From Paraspadella gotoi (taxonomy: Eukaryota > Chaetognatha): 64,000 bases of DNA. The stretch's first letter is position 1; every line of letters begins with the position of its first letter. Shown here piece by piece: positions 1-44,320 of this stretch. A model generated the notes under the pieces. That model saw only the letters and a program-made list of their open reading frames with translations. It ran no database searches and was not told the DNA's origin. The DNA lies in NCBI GenBank assembly GCA_051294375.1, contig CM119270.1, positions 8,997,986-9,061,985 of the forward strand, written 5' to 3'. The position numbers were made by a program, and so were the translations under genes.

Positions 1-88
1 TTTAAAGGGACAAAATCAGCACGAGACCGTTTCGCCACGTAATTTTTCATTGTGTCTTAAAATAGCTGTTTTCGAGTAATTCAACAAT

Positions 89-506
89 ATGATGCAAGCA
101 TTTATCATAGCAATACTTTGCACGGCAATCGTCTTCATCGGATATATCGTTGCTTGTTGCTTGCTAAGAAGGTGAAGTGTTGCCTCAATGAGGGCGTTAG
201 ATGGCTGGCCAGCTCAAACACATTTTTTTTGGTTTCAGGTGGAATAAACGGTATCCAATGTGGGCGCCCATGACTGAATACGTCGGCGTTTCCACCGCCG
301 ACGCCGCTAATGAAGCCGCTGCTGACTCTGCAAACTCTGGAGCCACCTCGGTTACAATCGCGGATGCCCGTAACGGTGCCAGCTCCGATTCTTTCGCCTC
401 TCCAAGCATCGCCGTCAAAGCATCCGACGATATCGTCGCCACTGCAGACAACAGACACGATTGGTCCCGAAATTCGAAGCGAGGAAGTCGTTCCGGACCC
501 AAATGA
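89..506 (+). CDS. Small single-pass membrane protein, two exons, unrecognised
   Basis: Predicted 116-residue protein from exons 89-171 and 239-506, split by a 67-base intron with donor AG|GTGAAGT and acceptor TTTCAG. An in-frame TAA at 77-79 lies just before the ATG at 89, which supports this start. Residues 4-26 are strongly hydrophobic (Ile, Ala, Val and Cys rich) and are followed by Arg-Arg, so they could be a signal anchor or an uncleaved membrane segment. The rest is a short tail rich in Ala, Ser and Asp, ending in a basic Lys/Arg/Ser cluster. The splice restores an Arg codon across the junction and leaves one open frame to TGA. I do not recognise the family. It is convergent with the mib2 gene. 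A possible polyadenylation signal AATAAA lies at 1102-1107. The alternative is an unspliced reading frame starting at 201, which would lose the membrane segment. Confidence 0.5.
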
Positions 507-2406
507 AGACGAAGCCGAGGTTAACGTCACTTACGGTTTTATAAAAAAAAATTAAATCGACGGCGCGCCAAGAATCACGTTCCTGAGGGTGAATCACTGT
601 TCCTCCTTACTTAAAACAAACTTTATTTATACTTTGAACCGAAAACAAATTTAACGAGACGATGTCTTAACTTTCGGTTTTGAGGCAATCGACCTACATT
701 TTTGCAATGTTAAAAATTTACATTCGTTACTACGTAATAGATTATTGCACTTTCATCTAATTACATTTTTTTTCCTGCGATAAACCCGGTAAATATTTTA
801 TTGTATGCATTTCGAAGTATATGAATTATAAAAATGCGTGCAATTTGTTTGTATTTTATCAAATACATAACAGTCGGCGAATATAAGTAAAGCTTTTGTT
901 CACTGTCTTGACTCCTGAGCTGCCTTCACTCTCTCTTTTCTTCCATTTTTGGTTCATTCTTTCCTTCATTTTCCCGCCAAAATTTTACGCTGGTTACAAC
1001 GACGATAACGAAAATTAAACGCCTGATCGCTCATGGAAAAAGCCATTTATTTTTGTCTTTGTTGTTTAACTCTATTGTACATTATTTTACAACTAAATCG
1101 AAATAAACAAAATTATTGAACGAATATTGATTGAAAGCACGCAGGGACCACTGGGACCAGCTATGTCATTATCTTAGAGTGGTGACTGATGAAAGCTTAA
1201 ATCACCATAGCCTGTCCAAAGTCGAGCAAAATAGCTTATTTATTGAATGTATGCATAATTTTATTTTGCCTCTAACAATTTCATAACTTGAGTTTGTTCC
1301 AATTTCTCTGCGCTATTGAAACAAGTTGTGACAATGTGACATTGCATTTTTGAAACTACTGCAAAGATAGAGAAATAAGCAATTTATTTGTCAATGAGCA
1401 TGTACCACAATTTTCAGTGAAAATCAAAGTGATGTACACATGAGAGCCTTTATAACTGTATGATGCAGAATGATGAAAAAAGTTACAAATAGTGAGTTTT
1501 TATCTCAATTGTCAGAAAGATCACAAATTATCATGTTGAAAAAAGAAACGCATGCAGCTTTTTTTTGTAACAAAAAATTATTTATTTAGTCTACTGAAAA
1601 ATAGTCATCAAGTTGTAAATTTTACTTACGATTCGGACCATTTATAATTTTATTTTACTTTTTGGGGACAATAGAACTTAGTGTTCAATATCCATTTTTT
1701 TATTCATTCAAATGATAAATTTACTGCTTTTTTTTTATTATTCAAAATGAATTCGTCACAGTTCATGATAGCAAAACTTAATTCTTATTTACTTTGCGTG
1801 AATTTATGCAATTTTGGTGTAATTCACAATTCACGGTAAAAACGATTAAATGGGTTGGCGCAGATAAAGAAGACATATCGCAATGATAAAAAAAATCGTG
1901 ATTTCTTTTCATAGAGAAAAAACCACACATTCGACAGGCACGCGTTATTTATTAGTGATTTTTTTAATAATTTTTTTCTTTTTTCTTCGCAAAAAAAAGT
2001 AACACTTAAAATTGTTGCTTTTGCTTACTGAAAATATACTACTATTTAACTGGTATCCGGTTAATAATCATAAAAATTAACAATCTATCTATAACGTTTT
2101 ACTTTGAAGGCAGAAGTTAACTTTGGAAATTACAACAAATACAACGCAATCTTTGTAAAAAAATATGTTCATAATGGATTTTTTAAAGATTTTTGATCGA
2201 AGTTTGGCGCTTATGGTTCCTGCACCGGTTAACAATGATGCGTTCCTGCCAAAACTATTTGCAATTCCTGTTAACACTGTTTACCACTGTTTAAAGGAAA
2301 TGCTTGTACTTATGATCCGTCGCCGCAAAACATGAATGCTTTTCCGTTTTAACTGTTTCATCGCCATAATAAAAAATATAAAATATTGACCACTTGATCT
2401 CCGATA
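507..2406. other. Convergent spacer, AT-rich
   Basis: This stretch lies between the stop of the small membrane gene and the stop of mib2. It should hold both 3' UTRs. It also carries one copy of a dispersed repeat (1128-1284). I see no coding exon: the short reading frames are AT-rich and lack splice or codon support. TTTATT at 1948-1953 would be a minus-strand AATAAA, possibly for mib2. Confidence 0.6.
1128..1284 (+). repeat. Dispersed repeat family 1, copy 1
   Basis: About 155 bases that recur in the same orientation at 57533-57680. Shared blocks include CTATGTCATTATCTT, ATAGCTTATTTATT and CAATTTCATA in the same order and spacing. Several small indels separate the copies. No terminal repeats or coding potential are visible. 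Confidence 0.75.
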
Positions 2407-16763
<14,357 letters not shown>

Positions 16764-18179
16764 AGGATGATCATCTCCGTGAGACGGTGGGGGTGCATAA
16801 GGGAGGTGGGGAGTCCGTGCACACTCTCTGGGAGAAAGATAAATGAAAAGTAAGACGATTTAAATTATACGTTTAAACAGTACACAAACAGTCGTATTTA
16901 ATCATTATGTCAATACTTTTTAGACAAAAAAAAGGAACGTACGGGACAGCGAGGGACCGCAAACTTTCTCACGGGCCCGTCATAAAAAGTGACGCCCGGC
17001 TATGACGTGACATTGACATTGACAGAAGCTTTAAGAGTCATCCATTTGATATGCGCTGGAGTTGATATTTCTGCAATTCTCAGCTCCCCGATTCTTATAA
17101 TACTCACATAATATTCACATACCTTTAGCGGATGAAAATCTTAAACATTTTTGCGTTGTTTTTTTTTTTCGTTCTTCTCTGAGATTTTTTCTCAAGTGTT
17201 TCTAATTTTCTCCTCTTTCGTTAATTTTCAGTTTTTTTTTTCAGATGATTTCGTCCGAAGAAGAAAAAATTGAAACGTCGTTCGTATTAGGATTGTGAGG
17301 GTTGGTGACTAGGTGATCAGAGAAAGGGCGGGAGGAATTCAGTGATTCGGTGATTGCGACTAATTGTGATTAGGCGATTGTGTATTCTGGGGGATGCTTG
17401 GTTGACACGAGAAATGCAGGGCTTTTCACGAGTTTGTTTCTAAAAAAAAAATCAAGCATTTTATTATGATTTTACGGACAACTTATTATTTTATTAAATT
17501 AACATTTTAATTTTAGTGGTGAGAAATTATTACTATTATTTTGTTTCTTCACGAAAACTTACAATACAGAATTTTAAAATAAAAAAAATTCCAAGCAAAG
17601 AGTTGCCAGGAAGCGGAAATAGATCGATAGAGAAAACAAAGTTGTCCAGCGGCTTTTTATCGATCACTTTAGTTGAGTAACATTGCCAAACCAGTTGTTT
17701 ATTTGGATTTGTTTGGGTTTATTTCTGTTTTCAAGTATGAGCGTCTTGAGCCAGGATTATATTGTAAACACTCAAAAATTGGATGGTTCATAATTTTTTA
17801 TTTTCATATGTTAATTAAATGGTACCTATAAGTGTCGGTTTAGCGATTATGTTATATTTGTTATTAAGTAACTTTCGATTATTTTAATAATAATGCTCTC
17901 CTGAGGCTTTGCACTTTTGTTTATCATTATTTCAACACCCAAAAAATAAAATTTTTTAGGTTAATTTCGATAAAAAAATAATTTTTCTAAACGTGTAAAA
18001 TATTTGCACCAAGATAAAAGGTGGTTGGTTATGAAAGGCCAGGAAAGTCTCTCTCTCTCTCTCTCTCTCTCCCGCTTTAGCTCTCTCTCTCTCTCTCGTT
18101 TCCTTTCGTTGGCCGGTGCGACTGGGAGCATCCTTGGCGTTTTTTCCATTCACGGCTGAATCGGATCGTCATCGTCATG

Positions 18180-18214
<35 letters not shown>

Positions 18215-18374
18215 TTTCTTCCTGTCGGCAAAGGAAGAGCGCCGTCTCTTCCCAGAGATCATCATCATCATTATCAATGTCGTTCTTGCCCGATTAATAA
18301 CAGTGTTTTTCTCTATAAGTTTCTTTTTTTTTCATTGTATTAAAATAATCTTGTATGATGTTCATAATATTTCC

Positions 18375-18377
<3 letters not shown>

Positions 18378-18461
<84 letters not shown>
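18378..18461 (+). repeat. (CT)n microsatellite
   Basis: About 84 bases of uninterrupted CT in the mib2/VPS26C spacer. Confidence 0.97.
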
Positions 18462-18462
<1 letters not shown>

Positions 18463-18623
18463 CCGTCACGTAGTCCGCTGGAGATGCAGCGGCGACGCGA
18501 CGGCCTCGTGATGTGCAGATTGGTCTCTCTCGTCGCCGATGCTGCTGCTGCCGCTACTTTGGCAATTGATGCTGCTGCTGCTGCCATTGCAACGTCACAG
18601 CGAATTCGATGCCATCAAGTCAC

Positions 18624-18691
18624 TGGAATTTCTTTCGCGGTCCCGGAGCAGCGGTGTTTTGGTCCGAGTACAGTTCGGCGGGAGAGAACAT
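18624..18691 (-). CDS. Possible upstream first coding exon of mib2
   Basis: A minus-strand ATG at 18691-18689 opens 22 codons (MFSPAELYSDQN...) that end at a donor-like CCA|GTGACT, phase 2. The mib2 exon 1 frame stays open upstream of its ATG to an acceptor at 16829 (CTTTCTCCCAG), which needs phase 2. Joining them gives a continuous frame into the MIB/HERC2 domain. The GC-rich composition fits an exon. The donor is not ideal and nothing homologous is recognised. It could instead be untranslated leader or promoter sequence. Confidence 0.3.
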
Positions 18692-18831
18692 TTCCCAGGA
18701 AAAAGAGCGAAATGATTTTTATGCATCGACATCGAGATCATTCGCAGATGCTGTGAAAAAAAAGACTCGGTGCTCTTCACAGTCTGCCAACAACCCCCCA
18801 CCCTTTCTTGCGATTCTTGCAATTCTTGCAG

Positions 18832-18834
<3 letters not shown>

Positions 18835-18889
<55 letters not shown>
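18835..18889 (+). repeat. (GA)n microsatellite
   Basis: About 55 bases of GA in the same spacer, opposite in strand sense to the array at 18378. Confidence 0.97.
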
Positions 18890-18891
<2 letters not shown>

Positions 18892-19745
18892 TAACCGGGA
18901 CAGAGAGGAAAAGGAAGAGGAACGGGGATGCACTGGGAGATCTCACTCCATCCTTCTTTCCCTGTTTCTTCAGATGTTCTCTCTCCCTTTAGGTCGATGT
19001 CTTTTTGCTTCCAAATTTCCCTTCGAGTTTCCTTAAAGAGTCGCTTGGAATTTCGGGGTGTCGTTGCTCCTATGTTTTTCTGGTTTCACAGATGAGTCTC
19101 GTAAATGAAATTCGTGTTTTCATTGGATTGTTTTTTAATAGGTTTTGTAATGTTGAATTCGTTATGAACATTGTTTAAAATTATTTTACGTCTACCGTTT
19201 AAAATATGTAAGTATTCTCTCTCGTTTTAATTACCATCGTTTGATAAATAATATCGAAAAAGTCCAGAAAGGTTTGCACATATACTATATAGTATACTAT
19301 ATAGTATATAGTATATACGTATGTGTCGAGAGAGAACTCACGATCGTGCAGTTGCATCTGCCTTGAATAGTGTGAGGCTTGATTAATAATAAACTGGTAA
19401 ATTGAGGCTTAATTTCTGAATTGATCAAGCAGCGCAAATTTTGCGAGGAGAACCGTCATGACATGAGTCTTGGAGATATTGCTCCCACTTTTCTGGAAAC
19501 CAAATACCATCAACTGTTGATCCGAATCTCTTTTTGACTAAAGTTTCAAGGTAGCGTTTCAATTTTTTAATTTTATTGCAGTTTCACTTGAGAAACTTGG
19601 CTTTGCTAAAATAATACTAATTTCGCTAAAAATTTATCTCACTCTATCAGGTTTTTCCCGATTACTCTCCTACTCTCGTACCGGTTGTTCGCCACACTTC
19701 CTTCTCTCCTTTATTTACCAGCACCCTACCATAAAAACCCAGAGA

Positions 19746-21551
19746 ATGGAGATTCGCCTGAAACGATCCAACAAAACTTTTCGCGCCAACGAGGTGATTT
19801 CCGGTTCCGTGGTGATCGATCACCCTCAGGGTGATTTCTCACACGGTGGAGTCTTCCTCACCTTGGAAGGCGGCGTCAATCTTCAGCTGAGCAGCAAAAA
19901 CGTCGGCCGATTCGAGGTAAGTGGGGCCAAGGTAAGATAAGATATTCACAAAGCTCCCATGATTCTTCGCATCTCCTCCAGGCTTTCTACAATTCCGCCA
20001 AACCTCGACCCATTTTGGAAGTCACTGTGGAACTCGTCAAAGCAGGGCGTCTTCCTTCCGGGATCACAGAAATTCCCTTCGAGATTCCTTTCAAGGTAAG
20101 GGTTTGAGAATCTTGGTCTGCTGTAGTTAGGTTAGAATCAGGATCTACAGTTAAGCGGGTGCAGTTAACTGGGTAATTTTAAAGTACATGTAACTATCTT
20201 AATTAAACTTTCTTTGACATACAAATTATTTACATAACGAAAATATGTAACATGTTTTGGGTTCGTGATAGCGTATGTAATGTACTTGATAAAAAAAAAT
20301 CACATTAAATTTTGGCTAATTTATCGTTACGATTATGAAAAAATGTAAGAGAGAATATAAATTTTTAGAAATATTAAAAATATATATTTTTTTTGTAAAA
20401 TAAATTCAATATGCAAATTAAAAGAACCCATGAAAACTCTTTTATCCCCAATAAAATGCCCTCTTCCGCAGTCCAAACCCGGCGTCGTACTCCACGAGAC
20501 TTACCACGGGGTTTTCGTCAACGTCCTTTACAGCCTACGCGCCGACGTTAAGCGTAACTTTGTCAAAAAGGACATGACGAAGACGCTGGAGTTTATGGTG
20601 GAAGGAATCGAGACTGAAGTGAAGGCCACGCCTCTCGATTTTGTCATCACACCCGAGACGTTGTTGAAAGGTAAGTCTCTTAAAATGTTCAAATAGTTTG
20701 TTAAATTTATTATTTTAATATGTTTGTCTCCCTTTTTTAACCTCAGCTGGTCAACGTTCCAAGTCCACCGTTCCTGACATGCGCATCACGGGTCATCTCG
20801 ATTCGCGGGATTGTTCACTTACCCGAGCGTTCACGGGAGACATCACCGTTCACCACTGCGAGGTAAAAGATGCGTTAGTTTTTGTGATAGATGTGAACGG
20901 TTTGTGCGTGAACAAAAATATATTTCCAATTCTGAAGTATAATCTTTTTTTCTTTTTTCAGGCTGTCATCAAGTCGATAGAACTCCAACTCGTGAGAGTG
21001 GAAACGTGTGGATGCGCAGAAGGATACGCGAGAGAGGCCACAGAGATTCAAAACATTCAAGTATCCCTTTCTCTCATTTACTTATGTTCACTTTTTCTCA
21101 ATATTCTCTACCCTTCCCTCGCTCTCTCCCTCAGGTCGGCGAGGGCGACGTGTGTCGGGGCATCGCCATCCCACTCTACATGATTTTCCCTCGACTGTTC
21201 ACTTGTCCGACGACGGCGACGGACAACTTCAAGATCGAGTTTGAGATCAACGTCGCCGTCATTTTCGAAGGTTTGATGGGAGAGGGGGCTAAAAGAGAGA
21301 ATCGGGGGGTTGGTGAAAACGTTTCTTTCGAAGGGAAAAACGTCAGCGGAAGAGGGAAAGGGAAGGAAAGGAAAACAAGTCCGAGTCGTAGCGTATGACT
21401 GATAATGATAACTAAGCATAAGTCCATGTCTGATAATCGAAATTAAAAGAGTATAATTTTCTCGGCAGACGATCATTTGGTCACCAAGAACTTTCCCATT
21501 AATCTCTACCGATGTCGACCTGAGGAAGGCGAGATGTTGCCTGGTTTATGA
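19746..21551 (+). CDS. VPS26C: VPS26C (DSCR3), Retriever complex arrestin-like subunit
   Basis: VPS26C pairs with VPS35L and VPS29 in Retriever, which recycles cargo from endosomes (family knowledge). Exons are 19746-19916, 19982-20095, 20472-20670, 20747-20862, 20962-21060, 21135-21270 and 21469-21551. All phases agree and the product is 305 residues, close to the 297 of human. Conserved blocks in order: EIRLKRSNKTFRANEVISG, GVFLTLEGGVNLQLS, ITEIPFEIPFK, LHETYHGVFVNV, DFVITPETL, ELQLVRVETCGCAEGYARE, ATEIQNIQ, GDVCRGIAIPLYMIFPRLFT and KNFPINLYRC. These fit the two arrestin-like lobes. The C-terminus runs about 13 residues past the usual end. Short introns of 65-376 bases make it compact. A polyadenylation signal follows at 21797. 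Confidence 0.95.
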
Positions 21552-22718
21552 GAACAGGTCAGTGGCAACGTCAGCCACCGGCTTCGTAATGTTTGTGATG
21601 ATGGGCCTCGTCGCAGCGATTGCCTACAAGTGAAAAAATCATTGACAACGCAAATCTGTGATTGGAAAAACTCTTGCAATCTGTGATTTTTAGCTTTAAT
21701 CATGTTTGTTTTGTTTTAATTAAAAATTAGGTTAACTGATTGGTGAAAGTCTAATTTTTCTCATTCTATTGTTATTATTGATATATATGTTCCCGCAATA
21801 AAATATTTCAAAAATTGTTTCTCTATGTTTTCTTGCCTGTCCGCCAACTAAGAAGTCCTTTGTTTAACTCGAACAATTGAGCTTTCGAAATTCGCCACTA
21901 GATCTGGAAGATCAAAATCGTACCACCGCACCCCTCAATGGTGCGATCCTTGTTTTCAAAGACCACAGCAAACTCTATTTCAATACTACAATCTGGATCC
22001 TTTAAATAATGCATTTTTGAATAAATTGAAAGTGATAAGTGGTAGGTTTTCTTTTGCTACCAAGACGACATTCGGTAACTGGTTATTGTCTGAACCATTT
22101 ATCCTTCTCAACGAAACATCTTAGGATTGGTAACGATTCCTTAGCTAAAAAAGTGTTTATCAGTTTAGGTTAAGCGGACTACCGATTTATTATTCAAAAT
22201 GTTCGATGACTTGGTATCTGATCCTTTATTGGATGTTTCATTTAATTTCAAAACCAAAAAACATTTAGTTTTACACATAATGTGAACTTTCTCCTTGTTA
22301 TTCGTTGTCATACTTTGGAAATCTTTCTCTAAAAACCTGTTTTTCAACAGAATTCCACGCAAAGTAAAACACAGTGAAACAATGCTCACAAAGTTAAATC
22401 CACGAATTCCACCTTGACTTGAAAAAAGGAAACAACAGTGAAAGAAAAAAAATATTAAAAAAATCAATGATCCCGATGGCACCGCGATCCAACTTTTCAC
22501 ATTCCATCTCAAATCTTTTTTGTCGCTTTTCTTCGTCTCCTCGCCACGCCGACTTCCGGTTACCATTTTCATCTCCGACGCGAGTCAAAAGATGACGTGA
22601 CCCAAGCTCTTCCCCTAAAAATCCCCCCTCCCCCAAATCTTCGCGAACGCCCCCGCACTTCATCGTCCCCCCCCACTTCCGATGGCACTGAGGCGCCACG
22701 CCCACGCCGCTCATCGCC
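21552..22718 (+). other. Spacer between VPS26C and the MLK gene
   Basis: Holds the VPS26C 3' UTR and presumably the MLK promoter and 5' UTR. Just after the VPS26C stop another frame encodes a short hydrophobic run (GFVMFVMMGLVAAIAYK) ending in TGA at 21632. It has no start or supported splice site. Sequence becomes GC-rich from about 22620 onward, toward the MLK start. Confidence 0.5.
21797..21802 (+). terminator. Polyadenylation signal AATAAA for VPS26C
   Basis: AATAAA about 245 bases after the VPS26C stop, followed by T-rich and TGTTT sequence within 40 bases, which fits a cleavage site. Confidence 0.6.
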
Positions 22719-40970
<18,252 letters not shown>

Positions 40971-41021
40971 ACGGAAAGAGGTTTGCGGCGAACCCGTGAA
41001 TGTTGGAGGAAATTTGGATGA

Positions 41022-41027
41022 AATAAA
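41022..41027 (+). terminator. Polyadenylation signal AATAAA for MLK
   Basis: AATAAA 52 bases after the MLK stop at 40970, repeated at once as AATAAAAT. It is the first candidate in the 3' flank. Confidence 0.6.
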
Positions 41028-41151
41028 ATAAAATATACTAGATCATATGAACGAATAACGAATTTTAATATTAAATCTTTGAATGTTAATTTGAGAATTT
41101 GGGTACTTTTTATTTTAAAATGTTAAATGGTAAAATATAATTTTATCCTAA

Positions 41152-41260
<109 letters not shown>

Positions 41261-42740
41261 TCTAGCAGTGGCTGCAATACTATTGTTTTTATTTTGTTCT
41301 GTTTTAATTTTTCTGTTGGCTACGCGATTGTTCATTTTTCGCTTTCGTTGCAATTTAAGCGGTTGTCGCGGTACTTACTAAAAACGCTTAAAATGTTGCT
41401 CGAATGAAACGTGTTAACGTTTGTTTACAAAACTATATTTTTTTCGCTTACTTAGTATACAGTATGTGTTCTTCGTATACAGAACGTTTACAGTTGCGTA
41501 AACGTGCAAGTATACAATTCGTGTGAACATTATTCATATATTTTTGTTCATTTCTGTTTACATCGGTTTCTTTGTAATTGATTAAAACAAAATCAAATTT
41601 CTACCTTAGAATTAAGTTTTTTTTAGAAATTGATACGCGAAATATACAAATGGAAAAAATTGTAACCACATTTAATCACATTCCCATCCTTCTAAAAAAA
41701 CCAAACAAAAAAATGCCTACTGTTCGCTGGTTTTACTCCGTGTTAACTGTTAACGAAATGTCACATTATTTATTTGCATTCCTTTCGCCGAACTTTTGTT
41801 CCGACGACATTTTTATTACGAAAACGAAATTTTATTATATATTTTTAGTTGTAGACGAGTTTTGCGACGCTTCCTTTGAGAATGACTAGGGTTTTTATCT
41901 GTCCTCACTCAATGACTACTAATATAATTGTATGCGATAAGGTAACTTCTACAGTAGGATAATACATTAGGTCTAGTAAACTCTTATGAACTCCTTAGAA
42001 TGACGTGTTTGATTGAAATATTCATTGTAGTAAATGCAGTAACGACCAATATTGGTTGCTTTTTTTTGAAATTTTGTTTTCATTAAAGAGCGAAAAATAT
42101 AGAATTTTAGTATTTGGTCCCTCATAGAATATTACAAAAGATATAAGTATAACACAAAACATAATGTGGTGAATAAAAGATTCAGTAGTTATGATGTGAA
42201 GTCTGGCTTAAACTTTAAACTCTTTCAAAAGAGAGAGTGATTGTAAGGCAGGTTTGCGATGAAGATGTATGATGATTGGTAAGGGAACGCCGAGAAGTAA
42301 GTTTATTAATGAAGGCTGTAAATGAATTCACGAAGAATTCTTATACTTTAAAACTTAACTTTAGTATTTAATGCGATACTTTGAGAGACACATATCAACA
42401 TATTATACATAGTTGAAATACTTTGAGTATTATTTTTCGTCGCAAACTCGTTCTTTATTTTTTTGAACCTTGCATTTATTTCATATTTTATGTTATACGC
42501 CTGCTTACTTACGCCATTATAAACTTGATACATAGTTTATATTTTTATTCCTAAAAAATCTGCCTTGCGAAAATTCGTATTAATGCCTTAGAAATGATAA
42601 TTAAACATTTCGGTTTGACGGAAAATTAGTCTTCTTATTTTTTGAGTTGGGCATTCAAATTAGATAATACAGTATACATGCAGCGATCAAACTGGTTTCA
42701 TTTTTAGAAGTTGTAAGATTTTTAGCCAGAATAAGACTTA

Positions 42741-43646
42741 CAAGGTGACACACGACAGCCCGCCGATAAAAAAAATTGTCATTTGCAAACTTGTAAATTT
42801 TTTTAATCTGAAATATTTTTTCTGTATTAAAAATTTTAATCATTTATATATCCAAATTTTATATTGATTGGTTTTGATTTGACTTGACTATGAGCGGGGA
42901 AAAGTTGCCTTCAAAATCTTGTTTTATTTTAAAACTCTATTTTTTTTCAATCTTTTTCTACATTTTTTAAAAAAAAATTCTGTAAAAAGGTATCAATATT
43001 AATATTTTCTGAAAGCTCTTATAATATGAAGAGAATGGCATAATTAAAAATACTGTAATAGTAAAATTAACCTATCCAGCTTTAAATAAGCTTTAAAAAA
43101 TGTAATCAAAACTAAGATAAATATTAAATGAAAAATTTTTAAAAAGCAGTTTTGGAATAATTATTAAATTAATATTAATCATTTTATTTTAGTTTTTCTT
43201 AAGATTTTTTATGATACCTATATAAATAATAATAATAATAATAATTATAATGAAAATAGGTAAGATATTTGAAAAAATATATTTTAGGATTTTATTATTT
43301 TAATTTGGATTATTTTGATTAAATACAATATTTTTAAATATATCATTTCCTTCAAATTTTCAAGAGCTTTCAGAAGATATTAATATTGGTACCCTTTTAA
43401 ATACAGGTTTTTTAAAAAATGTTTATAAAGTTAGATAAAAAGATTGAAAAAAAAAGATTTGTTTTAAAATGAAAGACGATTTTTAAAGCAACTTTTATAA
43501 GTCAAATCATAACCAATAAATATGAAATTTGGATATATAAATGATTTAAGTTTTTATTACAGAAAAAAATCTTTCAGATTAAAAAAATCTTCATAAGTTT
43601 GCAAATGAAGATTTTTTTTAGCGGCGGGCTGTCATGAGACACGTTG
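42741..43646. mobile_element. Long foldback element with TA flanks
   Basis: The first 290 or so bases (42741-43035) are repeated inverted at 43646-43355. The outer ends read CAAGGTGACACACGACAGCCC on the left and CAACGTGTCTCATGACAGCCC on the right strand. Matching inner blocks include CATTTGCAAACTT, TTTTTTTAATCTGAAA, CATTTATATATCCAAATTT, GATTTGACTT and TTCTGAAAGCTCTT. Arms show many substitutions. TA sits outside each end. No transposase frame is present. Confidence 0.8.
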
Positions 43647-44120
43647 TAACTGATGGTATTTCTTCTTAATATTACCTAAAGGTAAGATCGACTTTACCAG
43701 ACAAAGCGCCAGGCGCCTCTCCTCTTTTTCTCTTTTTCCCTTTTTCCAACGAATTTTAATGAAATTTGCATTTTAATGTTAGAGTAAGCCTTCACGTTCC
43801 TAATGATTGTATCATTAATACTCTGAATTTTAAAAAGTAAAATAAAAATAGTTTTCGTTACAACTTGGTTAACTTAACTTAGTTAACTTATAACAAAAGG
43901 GGAGGTTTAACCCCTACCCCTGATAAAACACGGGTGAGAGACGAAAAGAACTACGATCAACATTGGCATCATAACACGACAGAAGACGGACAATGAAGAA
44001 GATGACGAGGACAAAACAAGCCAGAACAATAGAAATACGTAGGGGAAAAAGAAATCGGTGAAGATGGTTATTATCATGGAGGATATAGAGAAAGGAACAG
44101 GGACAGCGCATTTATTAGCC

Positions 44121-44320
44121 GGATCTGCTTACAGCCGATTCCGGCTCTACAATTTACTTTGTCGGTCCGTCGGTCCCACCTCACAATCTTATCAGTAAGT
44201 CACGTAGATCATGTCAGATCATCGAATTATGATAAATTATGCAAAGAAAAATCGATGTCCGTCGGTCCGTCTCTGTCTGTCCGACCGTCCTACTTTAGCT
44301 CTGAACGTCAATTACTCATG
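44121..44320 (+). repeat. Dispersed repeat family 3, copy 2
   Basis: Matches 22930-23115. Begins GGATCTGC and contains ACTTTGTCGGTCCGTCGGTC and CGAATTATGATAAATTATGC. Confidence 0.8.

Larger units (their letters stand above)
16830..19745. other. Divergent spacer between mib2 and VPS26C
   Basis: This 2.9 kb stretch should contain the promoters of both genes. It holds CT/GA arrays at 18042-18096, 18378-18461 and 18835-18889, and a (TCG)n run near 18181-18210. A GC-rich patch lies at 18470-18700 with CTG/GCT triplets. An AT palindrome cluster with repeats of TATAGTATAC lies at 19280-19320. I see no TATA box or other element that I can assign. Confidence 0.6.
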
